Shown: in pieces, positions 47,647-56,925 of the stretch | Position numbering within the stretch: position 1 is the first letter of the stretch | Layout: every line of letters starts with the position of its first letter | Assembly (NCBI RefSeq): GCF_900240995.1 | Contig: NZ_LT965953.1 | Span: 703,303-767,302, forward strand | From: Bacillus sp. Marseille-P3661 | GTDB taxonomy: Bacteria > Bacillota > Bacilli > Bacillales > Bacillaceae_J | Length of the DNA stretch: 64,000 nucleotides | Direction: 5' to 3' | Position numbers and translations under genes: made by a program | The notes under the pieces: model-generated | Told to the model about the DNA's origin: nothing | Databases searched by the model: none | The model's input: only the letters and a program-made list of their open reading frames with translations

Positions 47647-47753
47647 GTCTTTTCATAGGAACATTGCAATGTTTGATGTAAAGGCCATTAGTTATTGAAA
47701 ATACACTCTCGAACAGAAATATATAAAATTTACCAATTTTTTTAATAGAATGG

Positions 47754-47782
47754 TTGCAAAAGAAAAGTAAAGAACGTATACT
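47754..47782 (+). promoter_or_regulatory. SigA-type promoter of the speD leader transcript
   Basis: TTGCAA (47754-47759), a 17-base spacer and TATACT (47777-47782) predict a start near 47790. This gives a leader of about 135 bases before speD. Confidence 0.7.
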
Positions 47783-47817
47783 ATGATTCGTGAACTTAAA
47801 TCAAGACGGAGAAATTA

Positions 47818-47880
47818 ATGTTGCTACTTAAAGGGTTAGGACCTCTAGGACTAACTTTCCCCCGTGGTAGTAATTATTGA
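47818..47880 (+). CDS. Candidate 20-residue leader peptide upstream of speD
   Basis: A short frame reads MLLLKGLGPLGLTFPRGSNY. Its ATG lies six bases after GGAG (47808-47811) and its stop is 45 bases before speD. It sits inside the predicted speD leader. Codons 14-16 contain TCCCCC (47858-47863), exactly complementary to GGGGGA (47914-47919), the speD ribosome binding site. Inside the ORF GTTAG and CTAAC can pair around 47835-47855. A translating or stalled ribosome would therefore change access to the speD start, which suggests translational control by polyamine or S-adenosylmethionine. This mechanism is inference. Confidence 0.55.
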   Translation: MLLLKGLGPLGLTFPRGSNY

Positions 47881-47925
47881 AACTTCGGTAGACTTTAAAT
47901 TTTTTTATTGTTAGGGGGATGTACT

Positions 47926-48309
47926 ATGGAAACAATGGGTCGTCATGTTATTGCAGAGCTTTGGGGCTGTAATGTTGAAAAGTTGAATGATATCAAGTTA
48001 ATTGAAGAAACTTTTGTGAATGCTGCATTGAAGGCCGGTGCTGAAATTCGTGAGGTAGCGTTTCATAAGTTTGCTCCTCAAGGTGTTAGTGGAGTTGTAA
48101 TTATTTCGGAGTCACATTTAACGATTCACAGTTTTCCTGAACACGGCTATGCAAGTATCGATGTTTATACATGTGGTGATCGTATTGATCCAAACGTGGC
48201 AGCAGATTATATTGCTGATGCGCTTGAAGCATCAACTCGTGAGAACATAGAAGTTCCTCGTGGAATGGGTCCAGTACAATTTAAGCAAGAAAAAGTGAAA
48301 GTATTATAA
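47926..48309 (+). CDS. speD: S-adenosylmethionine decarboxylase proenzyme
   Basis: SpeD makes decarboxylated S-adenosylmethionine, the aminopropyl donor for spermidine. The 127-residue bacterial class 1B proenzyme cleaves itself between Glu62 and Ser63 in [14 protein letters not shown] to create the pyruvoyl group; His68 and the Cys in VYTCGD are conserved. The ATG at 47926 follows TTAGGGGGA and gives the METMGRHVI start. A TTG 18 bases earlier overlaps that site. The gene is alone, with a leader ORF upstream and a long terminator downstream. Confidence 0.95.
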   Translation: METMGRHVIAELWGCNVEKLNDIKLIEETFVNAALKAGAEIREVAFHKFAPQGVSGVVIISESHLTIHSFPEHGYASIDVYTCGDRIDPNVAADYIADALEASTRENIEVPRGMGPVQFKQEKVKVL

Positions 48310-48757
48310 ACTTACTTCAACTTGATGTTTAATAATAGTAAAATAGAGTCTTGTACTACTTGATTATGACGTTGTCTTAAGACAGGTCTATCCGATCTTT
48401 AGTTTAGTTTTCAAAAGTGATAACTAAAGATTGGATGGTCCTTTTTTATTTTTTTGGACTTGAACTAGGGCGCTTGCAACTTTTATTCATTTCCATCATT
48501 TTTTAGCCATTCGGCATATCTACATATTTATATAGTTAGAGAAATTTCACCCTTCCTCAAACGTGAAGTTGTCCTGAATTCCGAGAAAATTTGCATCTAT
48601 GCATTATTAATTGATGTTAATGTGATAAAATGGGTAAAATAAGCTCAAAAATATTGTTTGGATTCTTATTAGTTAAAATGCTTGTGAAGTATTCATATTT
48701 TTTATATCATATATTATAGAGTATAGTCGGAATTTGTCTATTAGCGGAGTTGATGTT
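48310..48757. other. speD-nrdR intergenic region
   Basis: Apart from the speD terminator near the left end, this AT-rich spacer has no ORF with translation signals and no strong inverted repeat. The right end must hold the nrdR promoter, but no clean consensus is visible. Confidence 0.5.
48384..48448 (+). terminator. Terminator after speD
   Basis: A 21-base stem forms between AGGTCTATCCGATCTTTAGT (from 48384) and ACTAAAGATTGGATGGTCCT (to 48442) with few mismatches, followed by six Ts. Confidence 0.85.
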
Positions 48758-49213
48758 ATGCGTTGTCCAAATTGCCAACATAATGGAACAAGGGTTCTTG
48801 ATTCACGACCAGTCGAAGATGGCCGATCTATCAGAAGAAGAAGAGAATGTGAGGAGTGCCATTATCGTTTTACAACATTTGAAAAAGTTGAAGAAATACC
48901 ATTAATTGTAGTAAAAAAAGGCGGAACAAGAGAAGAATTTAGTAGAGAAAAAATACTGCGTGGGTTAATCAAGGCTTGTGAAAAAAGACCAGTTCCATTA
49001 CAAACACTTGAAGATATAGTCAATGATATTGAAAAAGAATTAAGAAATCAGGGCGTTTCAGAAGTGAAAAGTGTTGATGTTGGCGAAATGGTTATGGACC
49101 ATCTTGCAAAAGTAGATGAGGTAGCCTATGTACGTTTTGCTTCTGTCTACCGACAATTTAAAGATATAAATGTTTTTATAGATGAGCTAAAAGATCTAAT
49201 TAAACGCGACTAA
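48758..49213 (+). CDS. nrdR: Transcriptional repressor NrdR
   Basis: NrdR represses ribonucleotide reductase genes according to ATP/dATP level. The 151-residue protein has an N-terminal zinc ribbon with Cys3, Cys6, Cys31 and Cys34 (MRCPNC...CEEC) and an ATP-cone domain (about 48-140; [19 protein letters not shown]). The ATG at 48758 has GGAG eight bases upstream and gives the invariant MRCP start. It precedes dnaB as in B. subtilis. Confidence 0.96.
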   Translation: MRCPNCQHNGTRVLDSRPVEDGRSIRRRRECEECHYRFTTFEKVEEIPLIVVKKGGTREEFSREKILRGLIKACEKRPVPLQTLEDIVNDIEKELRNQGVSEVKSVDVGEMVMDHLAKVDEVAYVRFASVYRQFKDINVFIDELKDLIKRD

Positions 49214-49242
49214 AAAGGGCTTTTAAAATAAAGCTCTTTTTT
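49213..49242 (+). terminator. Terminator after nrdR
   Basis: AAAAGGGCTTT and AAAGCTCTTTT arms (one wobble) surround an AT loop, ending in a six-T run. Confidence 0.8.
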
Positions 49243-49350
49243 CAATATGTTGGAATTCCTAATAAGAAATGAAAAGTATATAATTTTGTACGTACTTGTC
49301 CAGCTGTGACCAAGGTGTTTTTGCTGATTAGACAATAAGGGGGGAGTTTT

Positions 49351-50790
49351 GTGAGTGAGCATTGGAAAGAGCTGCTTCCGGTTGATTCATATATAGTCCG
49401 AGTAAATGGCTTACTACAGGAATATGACCGTAAAGTTCTAACTTTGTTATATCAACCATTAATTGGCTCAAGTTGCTATAGTCTTTATATGACCTTATGG
49501 AGTGAATTAGAATTAGATCGTATATGGGGAAGTGAAAATACTCATCATCATCTTATGGGGATGATGCAGCATAATTTAAAGCAAATTCACAATGAGCGTA
49601 AAAAACTAGAGGGTATCGGTTTACTTAAGACATTTGTAAAAAAAGAGGATTCCTCGCGATTATTTATATATGAGTTACAACCACCACTTTCCCCACACGT
49701 CTTTTTCAATGATGGCGTTCTTAATATCTACTTATATAATCGATTAGGTAAGACAAGCTTCAATAAGGTAAAGAAATATTTTTCAGATAAAGGTATTGAT
49801 GAGACTGATTATTTGGATGTGACCAGTTCCTTCAATGACGTTTTTCGTTCGTTGAGTCCATCTGAGTTTAAGGTTTCAAACTTCGAAATGACCCATGCGC
49901 TTGAACAAAATGATGGGGAAGAATATATCGATAGAGCTGAATCGCCAGGTATTACTATTGATAGTGAGATTTTTGATTTCCCTCTATTTCTGTCGGGAAT
50001 ATCAGATTCGTTAATACCAGGAAGTTCATTTACAGCTAAAGTTAAAGAAGTTATTGCTAAACTGGCATTTATTTATAATATTGATCCGATTGAAATGAAA
50101 AATGTCGTTATCCAAGCTTTAGATGAACATGATCAAATTGATATAGAAGAGTTAAGAAAAGCTGCTCGTGATCATTATCAGTTACTGAATGGTGATGCAT
50201 TACCAAAGTTAGTTGAAACTACACAGCCAATGTCCGCACGTCAAATGATGAATGTAGAACCAACAAATAAAGAGGAACAATTAATCAGTCGGCTTGAAGA
50301 AATCTCACCATATCAATTGCTAGTGGAGATATCTGGTGGGGTGGAACCGTCTCTTAACGACTTGCAAATAATTGAAAATGTGATGTTCAATCAGAAGTTA
50401 AATCCAGGTGTGGTTAACGTTCTAATTCATTATGTTATGCTTAGAACTGATATGAAATTATCAAAGAATTATGTCGATAAAATTGCTGCCCATTGGGCCC
50501 GGAAAAGATTAAAAACTGTAAAAGAAGCAATGGATTTGGCAAAGGAAGAACACCGTCAATACCAAGACTGGGCACAAAAGAAGAAAGATATTAAAGAAAC
50601 TAATCCCAAAGCTAATCAAAGGTATTCAAATAGTAAGATGAATCCTGAGATGAAACGAAGAATGTTAATGTTAGGTGCTACGGAAGAGTTTGAAACACAG
50701 ACAAAAACTGAACCAACGGCACCAACAGACGAAGATCGACTTAAACGTAAGAAAAAGATGCTTGACCTATTAGAAGGAAAGGGGGATTAA
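49351..50790 (+). CDS. dnaB: Replication initiation and membrane attachment protein DnaB
   Basis: In Firmicutes DnaB (not the helicase) helps DnaD load the replicative helicase at oriC. The 479-residue protein has an N-terminal winged-helix DDBH1-like region (about 1-130) and a central helical DDBH2 domain (about 300-400) with ISGGVEPSLNDLQIIENVM. The charged C-terminus is rich in lysine. The start is GTG after AAGGGGGGAG. Three bases separate its stop from the following loader gene. Confidence 0.93.
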   Translation: MSEHWKELLPVDSYIVRVNGLLQEYDRKVLTLLYQPLIGSSCYSLYMTLWSELELDRIWGSENTHHHLMGMMQHNLKQIHNERKKLEGIGLLKTFVKKEDSSRLFIYELQPPLSPHVFFNDGVLNIYLYNRLGKTSFNKVKKYFSDKGIDETDYLDVTSSFNDVFRSLSPSEFKVSNFEMTHALEQNDGEEYIDRAESPGITIDSEIFDFPLFLSGISDSLIPGSSFTAKVKEVIAKLAFIYNIDPIEMKNVVIQALDEHDQIDIEELRKAARDHYQLLNGDALPKLVETTQPMSARQMMNVEPTNKEEQLISRLEEISPYQLLVEISGGVEPSLNDLQIIENVMFNQKLNPGVVNVLIHYVMLRTDMKLSKNYVDKIAAHWARKRLKTVKEAMDLAKEEHRQYQDWAQKKKDIKETNPKANQRYSNSKMNPEMKRRMLMLGATEEFETQTKTEPTAPTDEDRLKRKKKMLDLLEGKGD

Positions 50791-50793
50791 ACA

Positions 50794-51630
50794 TTGAAAA
50801 AGGTTGGGAATGTAATGTCTGCAATGTTTGGCAATAACTTTAAGGATGCAAATACAAAAAAGGAATATTATTGTGAAGGATGTAAACAGCAGGTAAGGGT
50901 TCAAGTACTACCGATTTTAGGAGGACCTAATAAAGGTAACTTACAGGAATTCAAAATTGGCTGTAAGTGTCCTGATATTGCACTGGCAAATGAGATTGAA
51001 CAAAATGTGGAGCAATTAAAAAAGCAACGATTTTTTAAGTATTTTGATCAAAATTCTTTAATGAATGATGATATTAAAAAATCAACATTTGAAAACTATA
51101 TTCCTGAAACTAACCAACAGGAAGATGTAAAAGAGTTTTGTATGTTATATGCAGAAAAATTTAATTTACGTGAGAATCGTCCTAAGAATTTATTGTTTCA
51201 TGGAGATACAGGAATTGGAAAAACCCACCTCGCTGTTTCGATTCTAAAAGAAATTTTGAAAAAAGAGTATAGTGGGCTGTTTATTAGCTTACCGTTGCTT
51301 TTAACAATGATTAAAAATACGTATTCCAAAAATGATGAAAGTGGAATGACTGTTGTTGATATCTTTAAGAAAATGAAGAGTATAGATTTGCTAGTAATTG
51401 ATGATATGGGTGCAGAAGCAGGATCAAATCATGATATCCAAAAGATTTTTGAACTGCTAGATAGCAGATTAGGTAAACCAACTGTCTTTACAACAAATTT
51501 AAATTACGAGCAGTTTTCAGAAACCTTTGGTAAAAGAAATGCATCTAGAATCCTTAAGGATACGATCATAATTAAATTAGATGGTCCTGACTATCGTAAG
51601 AAAGATGCAAATATTGAAGAATGGATGTAA
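50794..51630 (+). CDS. DnaC/phage-type helicase loader ATPase at the dnaI position
   Basis: The 278-residue protein has an N-terminal zinc site with Cys27, Cys30, Cys57 and Cys59 (YYCEGC...GCKCPD) and the phrase LPILGGPNKGN. The AAA+ domain has Walker A GDTGIGKTH (137-145), Walker B LLVIDDMG (199-206) and a sensor FTTNLN. This build is that of DnaC-like loaders of phages and mobile elements. The N-terminal DnaI_N domain expected in the B. subtilis protein, with its different Cys layout, is not seen. The gene follows dnaB by three bases from a TTG with AAAGGGGG upstream, so it probably loads the replicative helicase. Confidence 0.8.
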   Translation: MKKVGNVMSAMFGNNFKDANTKKEYYCEGCKQQVRVQVLPILGGPNKGNLQEFKIGCKCPDIALANEIEQNVEQLKKQRFFKYFDQNSLMNDDIKKSTFENYIPETNQQEDVKEFCMLYAEKFNLRENRPKNLLFHGDTGIGKTHLAVSILKEILKKEYSGLFISLPLLLTMIKNTYSKNDESGMTVVDIFKKMKSIDLLVIDDMGAEAGSNHDIQKIFELLDSRLGKPTVFTTNLNYEQFSETFGKRNASRILKDTIIIKLDGPDYRKKDANIEEWM

Positions 51631-51636
51631 GTTAAT

Positions 51637-51689
51637 AAAGGGGCTGTTCAGAAGTCGTTAAAGGTGACTTTTTTGGGAACAGTCCCTTT
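51637..51689 (+). terminator. Terminator after dnaB and loader
   Basis: AAAGGGGCTGTTC (51637-51649) pairs with GAACAGTCCCTTT (51677-51689; one wobble), with AGTC/GACT pairing and a T6 tract in the loop region. Confidence 0.8.
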
Positions 51690-51902
51690 GTTGATTTGTC
51701 TGGAGTAATTTGGATTAAATGTTATTCGGACAGCCTTACTATTGGTTTTAGGTACTAACCTCATAGTTTGAGGATGGGCGCCTGTTGACGGAAATTTCAC
51801 TTTATTTTGCTCTCTAGTTGTCTTTTATTCATTTTTTTGAAGTTGTCCCCATATACATGTAACAGGTATTTACTGTTGTTACGGTAAAGGGGGGACATTG
51901 AA

Positions 51903-52778
51903 ATGATTACAATTCAATTTCGTGAAAAGAAGGATGCTATTATTTTTTATCATCAATTAAAGCAATTTAAGCATGAGAATGCGTATAATGTGGATGCTCA
52001 AGTTATTTATGAACCTGAGGTTCTAGTGAAAATAAATTTAGATAAATCGTATGATACCTTGATTGTTAACGTAATTATACCAGTCTTAGTTCAATATATA
52101 TTAAAGGTTATTGAAGTCAGATGGATGAAAGAAATGATTAGAAACATGTTTTATTTTAGTGATGAGGAAGAACAGAGACAAATCATGTCTGTAGCAAGAT
52201 CCATAATTGATGGTGAAAGTCATGAAAGTTCATATATATCAAAAGACATTGAATTAACTAGAGAAAAAATGATTGAACATGCGCTTAAAAACTTCTTAAC
52301 CAAAAGTGTTTCATTTTCCTTTGATGCTTTCTTGCAATTTAGATTAAAGGATTATCGTTTTCGCTTGCTGCAATACATCGAAGCAGCAATTGATGAATAT
52401 AAGCTAGAACAAGAATATCAAAACTTTATTGAAAACTTACGCAGCTATGTTTATCGAAAGGAACCTTTAATCGATACAATTCATCTGACTTTTAATAAGG
52501 GCTCATTTACTTTTTATGATAATCACTTTGTTGAACTAAGCTCGGATCACTTGAAATTTATTATTGATGAACAGTTGATGTATATGGAGGATTTGGACAC
52601 AGAGTCGTTGGTGATAGCGCCTTTAATATCAATTGCTCCACGGATCATTTATTTATATACAGATCATTTGGATTACGGGTTAATTCAAACGATCCAAAAT
52701 ATTTTTCTGGAAAGGGTAGTTATTCGTCCAAAAAAGGATTTTTTCGATTCAAAAGAACATTTTTCGGAGAACTACTAG
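51903..52778 (+). CDS. ytxC: Sporulation-linked protein YtxC
   Basis: The 291-residue protein matches the YtxC family, described as a putative sporulation protein. No signal peptide is present. Residues 40-65 form one hydrophobic stretch (LIVNVIIPVLVQYILKVI), and the rest is mixed charged helix with LTREKMIEHALKNFLTKSVSFSFDAF-like central region. The ATG follows AAAGGGGGG. It sits between the loader gene and thrS as in B. subtilis, where ytxB lies between; ytxB is absent here. Function is unknown. Confidence 0.85.
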   Translation: MITIQFREKKDAIIFYHQLKQFKHENAYNVDAQVIYEPEVLVKINLDKSYDTLIVNVIIPVLVQYILKVIEVRWMKEMIRNMFYFSDEEEQRQIMSVARSIIDGESHESSYISKDIELTREKMIEHALKNFLTKSVSFSFDAFLQFRLKDYRFRLLQYIEAAIDEYKLEQEYQNFIENLRSYVYRKEPLIDTIHLTFNKGSFTFYDNHFVELSSDHLKFIIDEQLMYMEDLDTESLVIAPLISIAPRIIYLYTDHLDYGLIQTIQNIFLERVVIRPKKDFFDSKEHFSENY

Positions 52779-52879
52779 AGCAAGCCTTGCTTTTTATGTC
52801 GATATGTGCATATAATACGTACATAAATAATAACAATAACTGATAAGTTATGATGAGGATATGAGGTATTTTTACGGTA

Positions 52880-53157
52880 TAGTAGAGAGGGAAATCACTG
52901 GCTGAAAGTTTCCTATACACGGAAAATAGCTTACCACCTTTAAACTTCAACAGGAATTAACTGTTGACGGTTAATTGCCGTTATCTAACTTCAAGCCGTA
53001 TCTAATGGATGGATCCGTTCTTGGTTTAGAATACTTTGTAATACAAATCTACATAGTGTTTAAATTAAGCTGTGAAATCGTCATCATCTATTTAAGCGGG
53101 AAGAAGGGTGGAACCACGAGTATAACACTTGTCCCTTAGTAGGGATAAGTGTTTTTT
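52880..53157 (+). ncRNA. T-box riboswitch of thrS (threonyl)
   Basis: The leader starts with a GAGAGGGAAA-type stem I base and carries the T-box sequence AAGGGTGGAACCACGAG (53104-53120), whose bulge pairs with uncharged tRNA. It ends in the terminator hairpin ACACTTGTCCCT (53125-53136)/AGGGATAAGTGT (53141-53152) with six Ts. An ACC at about 52933-52938 (CTTACCACC) is the likely threonine specifier. Uncharged tRNA-Thr would favour antitermination. Confidence 0.9.
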
Positions 53158-53217
53158 GTATTTCCAATCAGTTATTACATAGCCTAATTCGACTAAAACA
53201 CGAAGGAGTGAATGACA

Positions 53218-55164
53218 ATGTCAGAAGTAATTAAATTATCGTTTCCCGATGGAGCTGTAAAGGAATTTCCAATTGGAACAACAACTGAAGATATAGCACA
53301 ATCAATTAGTCCTGGATTAAGAAAAAATTCATTAGCTGGTAAACTCAACGGAAAGCATGTTGATTTACGTACGCCTATTGAAGAAGATGGTGCGATTGAA
53401 ATTATTACATATGATTCTCAGGATGGACTTGAGGTTTTGCGCCATAGTACTGCACATTTAATGGCACAAGCGATCAAGCGTTTATATAAAAATGTAAAGC
53501 TTGGTGTCGGTCCAGTTATCGAAAGTGGCTTTTACTATGATATTGATATGGAAGAATCGTTAACACCGGAGGATTTACCAAAAATTGAAAAAGAAATGCA
53601 ACGCATTATTGATGCAAATATTCCAATTGAACGTACAGAGGTGTCACGTGAAGAAGCGATAAAAATGTATGAGGAAATTGGAGACAACTTAAAAGTTGAG
53701 CTAGTAAATGCGATCCCTGAAGGTGAAACAGTATCAGTTTATACACAAGGTGAGTTTTTTGACTTATGCCGCGGCGTTCATGTGCCATCGACAGGGAAAT
53801 TAAAAACATTTAAGTTAATGAGCATTGCTGGAGCATACTGGCGTGGGGATAGCAATAATAAAATGTTACAACGTATTTACGGCACAGCTTTCCCAAAAAA
53901 GGCACAGCTTGATGAGCACTTAAAACTGTTAGAGGAAGCAAAAGAACGCGACCATCGTAAATTAGGAAAAGAATTAAATCTTTTCACTGTTTCTCAAAAA
54001 GTAGGACAAGGGTTACCGTTATGGATGCCAAAGGGTGCAACGATCCGTCGTATTATTGAACGCTATATTGTTGATCTTGAAGAAAGATTAGGTTATAGCC
54101 ACGTTTATACACCTGTATTAGGTAGTGTAGAACTATATAAAACTTCTGGTCACTGGGATCACTATCAAGATGACATGTTCCCACCAATGAAAATGGATAA
54201 TGAAGATTTAGTACTGCGCCCTATGAACTGTCCACATCATATGATGGTGTATAAACAAGGTATTCACAGCTACCGTGAGCTGCCAATCCGAATTGCTGAG
54301 CTTGGGACAATGCATCGTTACGAAATGTCAGGTGCTTTAACTGGATTGCAACGTGTGCGAGGTATGACATTAAATGATGCTCATATATTTGTACGTCCTG
54401 ACCAAATCAAAGATGAGTTTAAGCGGGTTGTTAATCTTGTTTTGGCAGTGTATAAAGATTTTGATTTTAAAGATTATTCGTTCCGTTTATCATACCGCGA
54501 CCCACAAGACACAGAAAAATATTTCGATGATGATGTAATGTGGGAAAAAGCGCAATCGATGTTAAAAGAGGCAATGGATGACCTAGGCCTTGATTATTAT
54601 GAAGCAGAAGGTGAAGCGGCTTTCTATGGACCTAAGCTTGATGTTCAAGTTAAAACAGCTTTAGGCAAGGAAGAAACTTTGTCAACGGTACAATTAGACT
54701 TTTTATTGCCTGAACGTTTCGACTTAACGTATGTAGGTGAGGATGGAAAGCAGCATCGTCCGGTTGTTATTCACCGTGGGGTTGTATCTACAATGGAGCG
54801 TTTTGTAGCCTTTTTAATTGAAGAATATAAAGGGGCATTCCCTACTTGGTTAGCACCTGTACAAGTAAAAGTTATTCCAGTATCTAGTGAGGCACATCTT
54901 GAATATGCTAATTCAGTAAGAGAAAAGCTGCAATTCCAAGGATTCCGTGTGGAAGTGGATGAGCGTGATGAGAAAATCGGCTATAAAATTCGTGAAGCAC
55001 AAATGCAAAAAATACCTTATATGCTAGTAGTCGGCGATAATGAAATGAATGGTGACAGCGTAAATGTTCGAAAGTATGGTGAAAAGGATTCTGAAACAGT
55101 ATCATTCGAGCAGTTTTTAACGTCTATTAAAGCAGAAGTTCAGCGCGACAGTCATGTGAAATAA
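53218..55164 (+). CDS. thrS: Threonyl-tRNA synthetase
   Basis: The 648-residue class II synthetase has an N-terminal TGS domain (1-62), an editing domain with [15 protein letters not shown] and the zinc-type HxxxH pair, and a catalytic core with motif 2 region [14 protein letters not shown] (zinc Cys). Motif 3 ends near [15 protein letters not shown], and the anticodon domain follows from about 540. The ATG at 53218 has AAGGAG nine bases upstream; the ATG two codons earlier is too close. It is controlled by the upstream T-box. Confidence 0.97.
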   Translation: MSEVIKLSFPDGAVKEFPIGTTTEDIAQSISPGLRKNSLAGKLNGKHVDLRTPIEEDGAIEIITYDSQDGLEVLRHSTAHLMAQAIKRLYKNVKLGVGPVIESGFYYDIDMEESLTPEDLPKIEKEMQRIIDANIPIERTEVSREEAIKMYEEIGDNLKVELVNAIPEGETVSVYTQGEFFDLCRGVHVPSTGKLKTFKLMSIAGAYWRGDSNNKMLQRIYGTAFPKKAQLDEHLKLLEEAKERDHRKLGKELNLFTVSQKVGQGLPLWMPKGATIRRIIERYIVDLEERLGYSHVYTPVLGSVELYKTSGHWDHYQDDMFPPMKMDNEDLVLRPMNCPHHMMVYKQGIHSYRELPIRIAELGTMHRYEMSGALTGLQRVRGMTLNDAHIFVRPDQIKDEFKRVVNLVLAVYKDFDFKDYSFRLSYRDPQDTEKYFDDDVMWEKAQSMLKEAMDDLGLDYYEAEGEAAFYGPKLDVQVKTALGKEETLSTVQLDFLLPERFDLTYVGEDGKQHRPVVIHRGVVSTMERFVAFLIEEYKGAFPTWLAPVQVKVIPVSSEAHLEYANSVREKLQFQGFRVEVDERDEKIGYKIREAQMQKIPYMLVVGDNEMNGDSVNVRKYGEKDSETVSFEQFLTSIKAEVQRDSHVK

Positions 55165-55176
55165 GGCAATCATTAA

Positions 55177-55208
55177 AAGATGTAGGAATTTCCTGCATCT
55201 TTTTTTTC
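55177..55208 (+). terminator. Terminator after thrS
   Basis: AAGATGTAGGAA pairs with TTCCTGCATCTT (one wobble), running into an eight-T tract. Confidence 0.85.
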
Positions 55209-55319
55209 TAAACTACTTGCATAATTTTTATACATCAGTTAAGATAATTTACGTTGCTTATAAAAATCAGATTTGGCCATCTTGACAATAATGGAACTTT
55301 AGTGATATTATTTGTTAGG

Positions 55320-55500
55320 TGAAATTGAATATTTGTTTGTGGAACAAGAAGAGGCACCCGCTTCTCACCTGATTGACGCAATTTTGTTGTTGACAGGTTA
55401 TACGCAATCTTTAAATAGAGATCGTGAATCGTGGGTGTAGTATGTATGCCGACGTTTTTTTGTGTGATTTTTAAATTACATAAGTACGTCGCCCAAACGA
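55320..55500 (+). ncRNA. L20 leader of the infC-rpmI-rplT operon
   Basis: The leader contains GGCACCCGCTTCTCACCTG (about 55353) and later GATCGTGAATCGTGGGTGTA (about 55422), segments I recognise from the Bacillus L20 leader; CACCC can pair with GGGTG at long range. It ends with GCCGACGTTTTTTTGTG (about 55448), an attenuator-like T tract. In B. subtilis excess ribosomal protein L20 binds this leader and causes early termination. Confidence 0.75.
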
Positions 55501-55532
55501 AAAATTCAGTGAAAATTACCTGGAGGTGGCTA

Positions 55533-56054
55533 ATTATTAGTAAAGACTTATTTATTAACGAGGCTATTCGCGCACGCGAAGTTCGTCTAGTTGGTGCGAA
55601 CGGTGATCAAATCGGTATTAAGTCAAAAAATGAAGCTTTAGAAATGGCGCAAAATGCTAACCTAGATTTAGTAATGGTTGCACCGAATGCAAAACCGCCT
55701 GTTTGCCGCATAATGGATTACGGTAAGTTCCGTTATGAGCAACAGAAAAAGGATAAAGAAGCACGTAAAAATCAAAAGGTTATTAATATTAAGGAAGTTC
55801 GTTTGAGCCCTGGTATAGAAGAACATGATTTTAACACTAAGCTTCGAAACGCCATTAAGTTTCTTGAAAAAGGCGACAAAGTAAAAGCAAGTATCCGTTT
55901 CAAGGGACGTGCGATTACGCATAAGGAAATTGGGCAACGAGTACTTGATCGTTTAGCAGAGCAATGTGCAGAAGTTGCTACTGTTGAACAAAAGCCAAAA
56001 ATGGAAGGACGCAGTATGTTTATCGTACTGGCGCCTAAAGCAGAAAAACAATAA
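55533..56054 (+). CDS. infC: Translation initiation factor IF-3 (AUU start)
   Basis: IF-3 binds the 30S subunit and checks start codons and initiator tRNA. The 173-residue protein covers both domains: N-domain [17 protein letters not shown]...[18 protein letters not shown], linker, and C-domain [22 protein letters not shown]. No ATG, GTG or TTG fits. GGAGG (55522-55526) points to ATT at 55533, giving M-ISKDL as in other Bacilli. The rare AUU start is the known self-regulation signal. In-frame sequence further upstream belongs to the L20 leader. Confidence 0.95.
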   Translation: MISKDLFINEAIRAREVRLVGANGDQIGIKSKNEALEMAQNANLDLVMVAPNAKPPVCRIMDYGKFRYEQQKKDKEARKNQKVINIKEVRLSPGIEEHDFNTKLRNAIKFLEKGDKVKASIRFKGRAITHKEIGQRVLDRLAEQCAEVATVEQKPKMEGRSMFIVLAPKAEKQ

Positions 56055-56094
56055 CTTTATTCAACGAAAGAATTATCTAAAGGAGGAAACCCAA

Positions 56095-56292
56095 ATGCCT
56101 AAAATGAAAACTCATAGGGGTTCAGCAAAGCGTTTCAAAAAAACTGGAAGCGGCAAAGTGAAGCGTTCACACGCATACACTAGTCACTTATTTGCAAATA
56201 AAGATCAAAAGCAAAAGCGTAAGCTTCGCAAAGGTACATTAGTAAGTGCTGGTGACTACAAGCGCATCAAGCAAATGATCACAAACTTATAA
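56095..56292 (+). CDS. rpmI: 50S ribosomal protein L35
   Basis: The 65-residue, very basic protein begins [20 protein letters not shown], the L35 signature, and ends with [17 protein letters not shown]. The ATG follows a perfect AAAGGAGG. It lies between infC and rplT in the conserved operon. Confidence 0.97.
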   Translation: MPKMKTHRGSAKRFKKTGSGKVKRSHAYTSHLFANKDQKQKRKLRKGTLVSAGDYKRIKQMITNL

Positions 56293-56332
56293 AAATAACG
56301 GAATTTGACATAGATCTTAGGAGGTAAACATA

Positions 56333-56689
56333 ATGCCAAGAGTAAAAGGTGGTACTGTAACGCGTCGTCGTCGTAAACGCGTATTAAAATTAGCAAAAGG
56401 TTATTTCGGTTCAAAACATACATTATTTAAAGTTGCTAAGCAACAAGTAATGAAATCTTTAATGTACGCATATCGCGATCGTCGTCAAAAGAAACGCGAT
56501 TTCCGTAAATTATGGATCACTCGTATTAACGCAGCTGCTCGTATGAATGGTCTTTCATACAGCCGCATGATGCACGGACTAAAAGTTGCTGGTATTAACA
56601 TTAACCGTAAAATGCTTGCAGAACTTGCAGTTAGTGATGAAAAGGCATTTGCTGAATTAGCAGCAAAAGCAAAAGCTAGCATTCAATAA
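56333..56689 (+). CDS. rplT: 50S ribosomal protein L20
   Basis: The 118-residue protein has the basic extension [20 protein letters not shown] and the globular domain with [21 protein letters not shown]20 is needed early in 50S assembly and represses its own operon through the leader upstream of infC. The ATG follows TTAGGAGGT. A strong terminator follows. Confidence 0.97.
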   Translation: MPRVKGGTVTRRRRKRVLKLAKGYFGSKHTLFKVAKQQVMKSLMYAYRDRRQKKRDFRKLWITRINAAARMNGLSYSRMMHGLKVAGININRKMLAELAVSDEKAFAELAAKAKASIQ

Positions 56690-56698
56690 TAACTGAAT

Positions 56699-56734
56699 GA
56701 AAAAGGTCATTCCTGAGGTGGAATGACCTTTTTG
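56699..56734 (+). terminator. Terminator after rplT
   Basis: AAAAAGGTCATTC and GAATGACCTTTTT are perfect arms around CTGAGGTG, ending in a T run. Confidence 0.93.
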
Positions 56735-56748
56735 CGTATACAGCTGTT

Positions 56749-56925
56749 TTCATACTAACCTAGAAAGAGCAACAGCGGTTAGCAAACATGATGAAAGGTT
56801 GATCATTAGAAGTAACGGTTACCGAGGTGGAGTAGGCTCCGATAAAAACAAAAATCGAGGAATGCTGCAATCAACGGAGTTAGGTGCCCGGGGAAACTGA
56901 AAAAAGAATGATAGTTTTCAATAAT
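56749..56925 (+). other. Unassigned structured region between rplT and ysdA
   Basis: This spacer is less AT-rich than usual and has no ORF with signals. Visible pairings are GTTGAT-CATT (about 56797) with AATG-ATCAAC (about 56862), enclosing GGAG/CTCC and CGAT/ATCG hairpins, plus CTAAC (56756-56760) with GTTAG (56879-56883). A GTGCCCGGGG run follows. The layout suggests a folded RNA leader for ysdA, but I cannot match it to a known riboswitch class. Confidence 0.4.

Noticed and set aside
49290-49320. TTGTCCAGCTGTGACC as a second copy of the GC-rich repeat
   Set aside because: Only nine bases match; the rest is unrelated.
55431-55532. N-terminal extension of infC from an upstream start
   Set aside because: The sequence belongs to the L20 leader; the ribosome binding site and homologous N-terminus support ATT at 55533.
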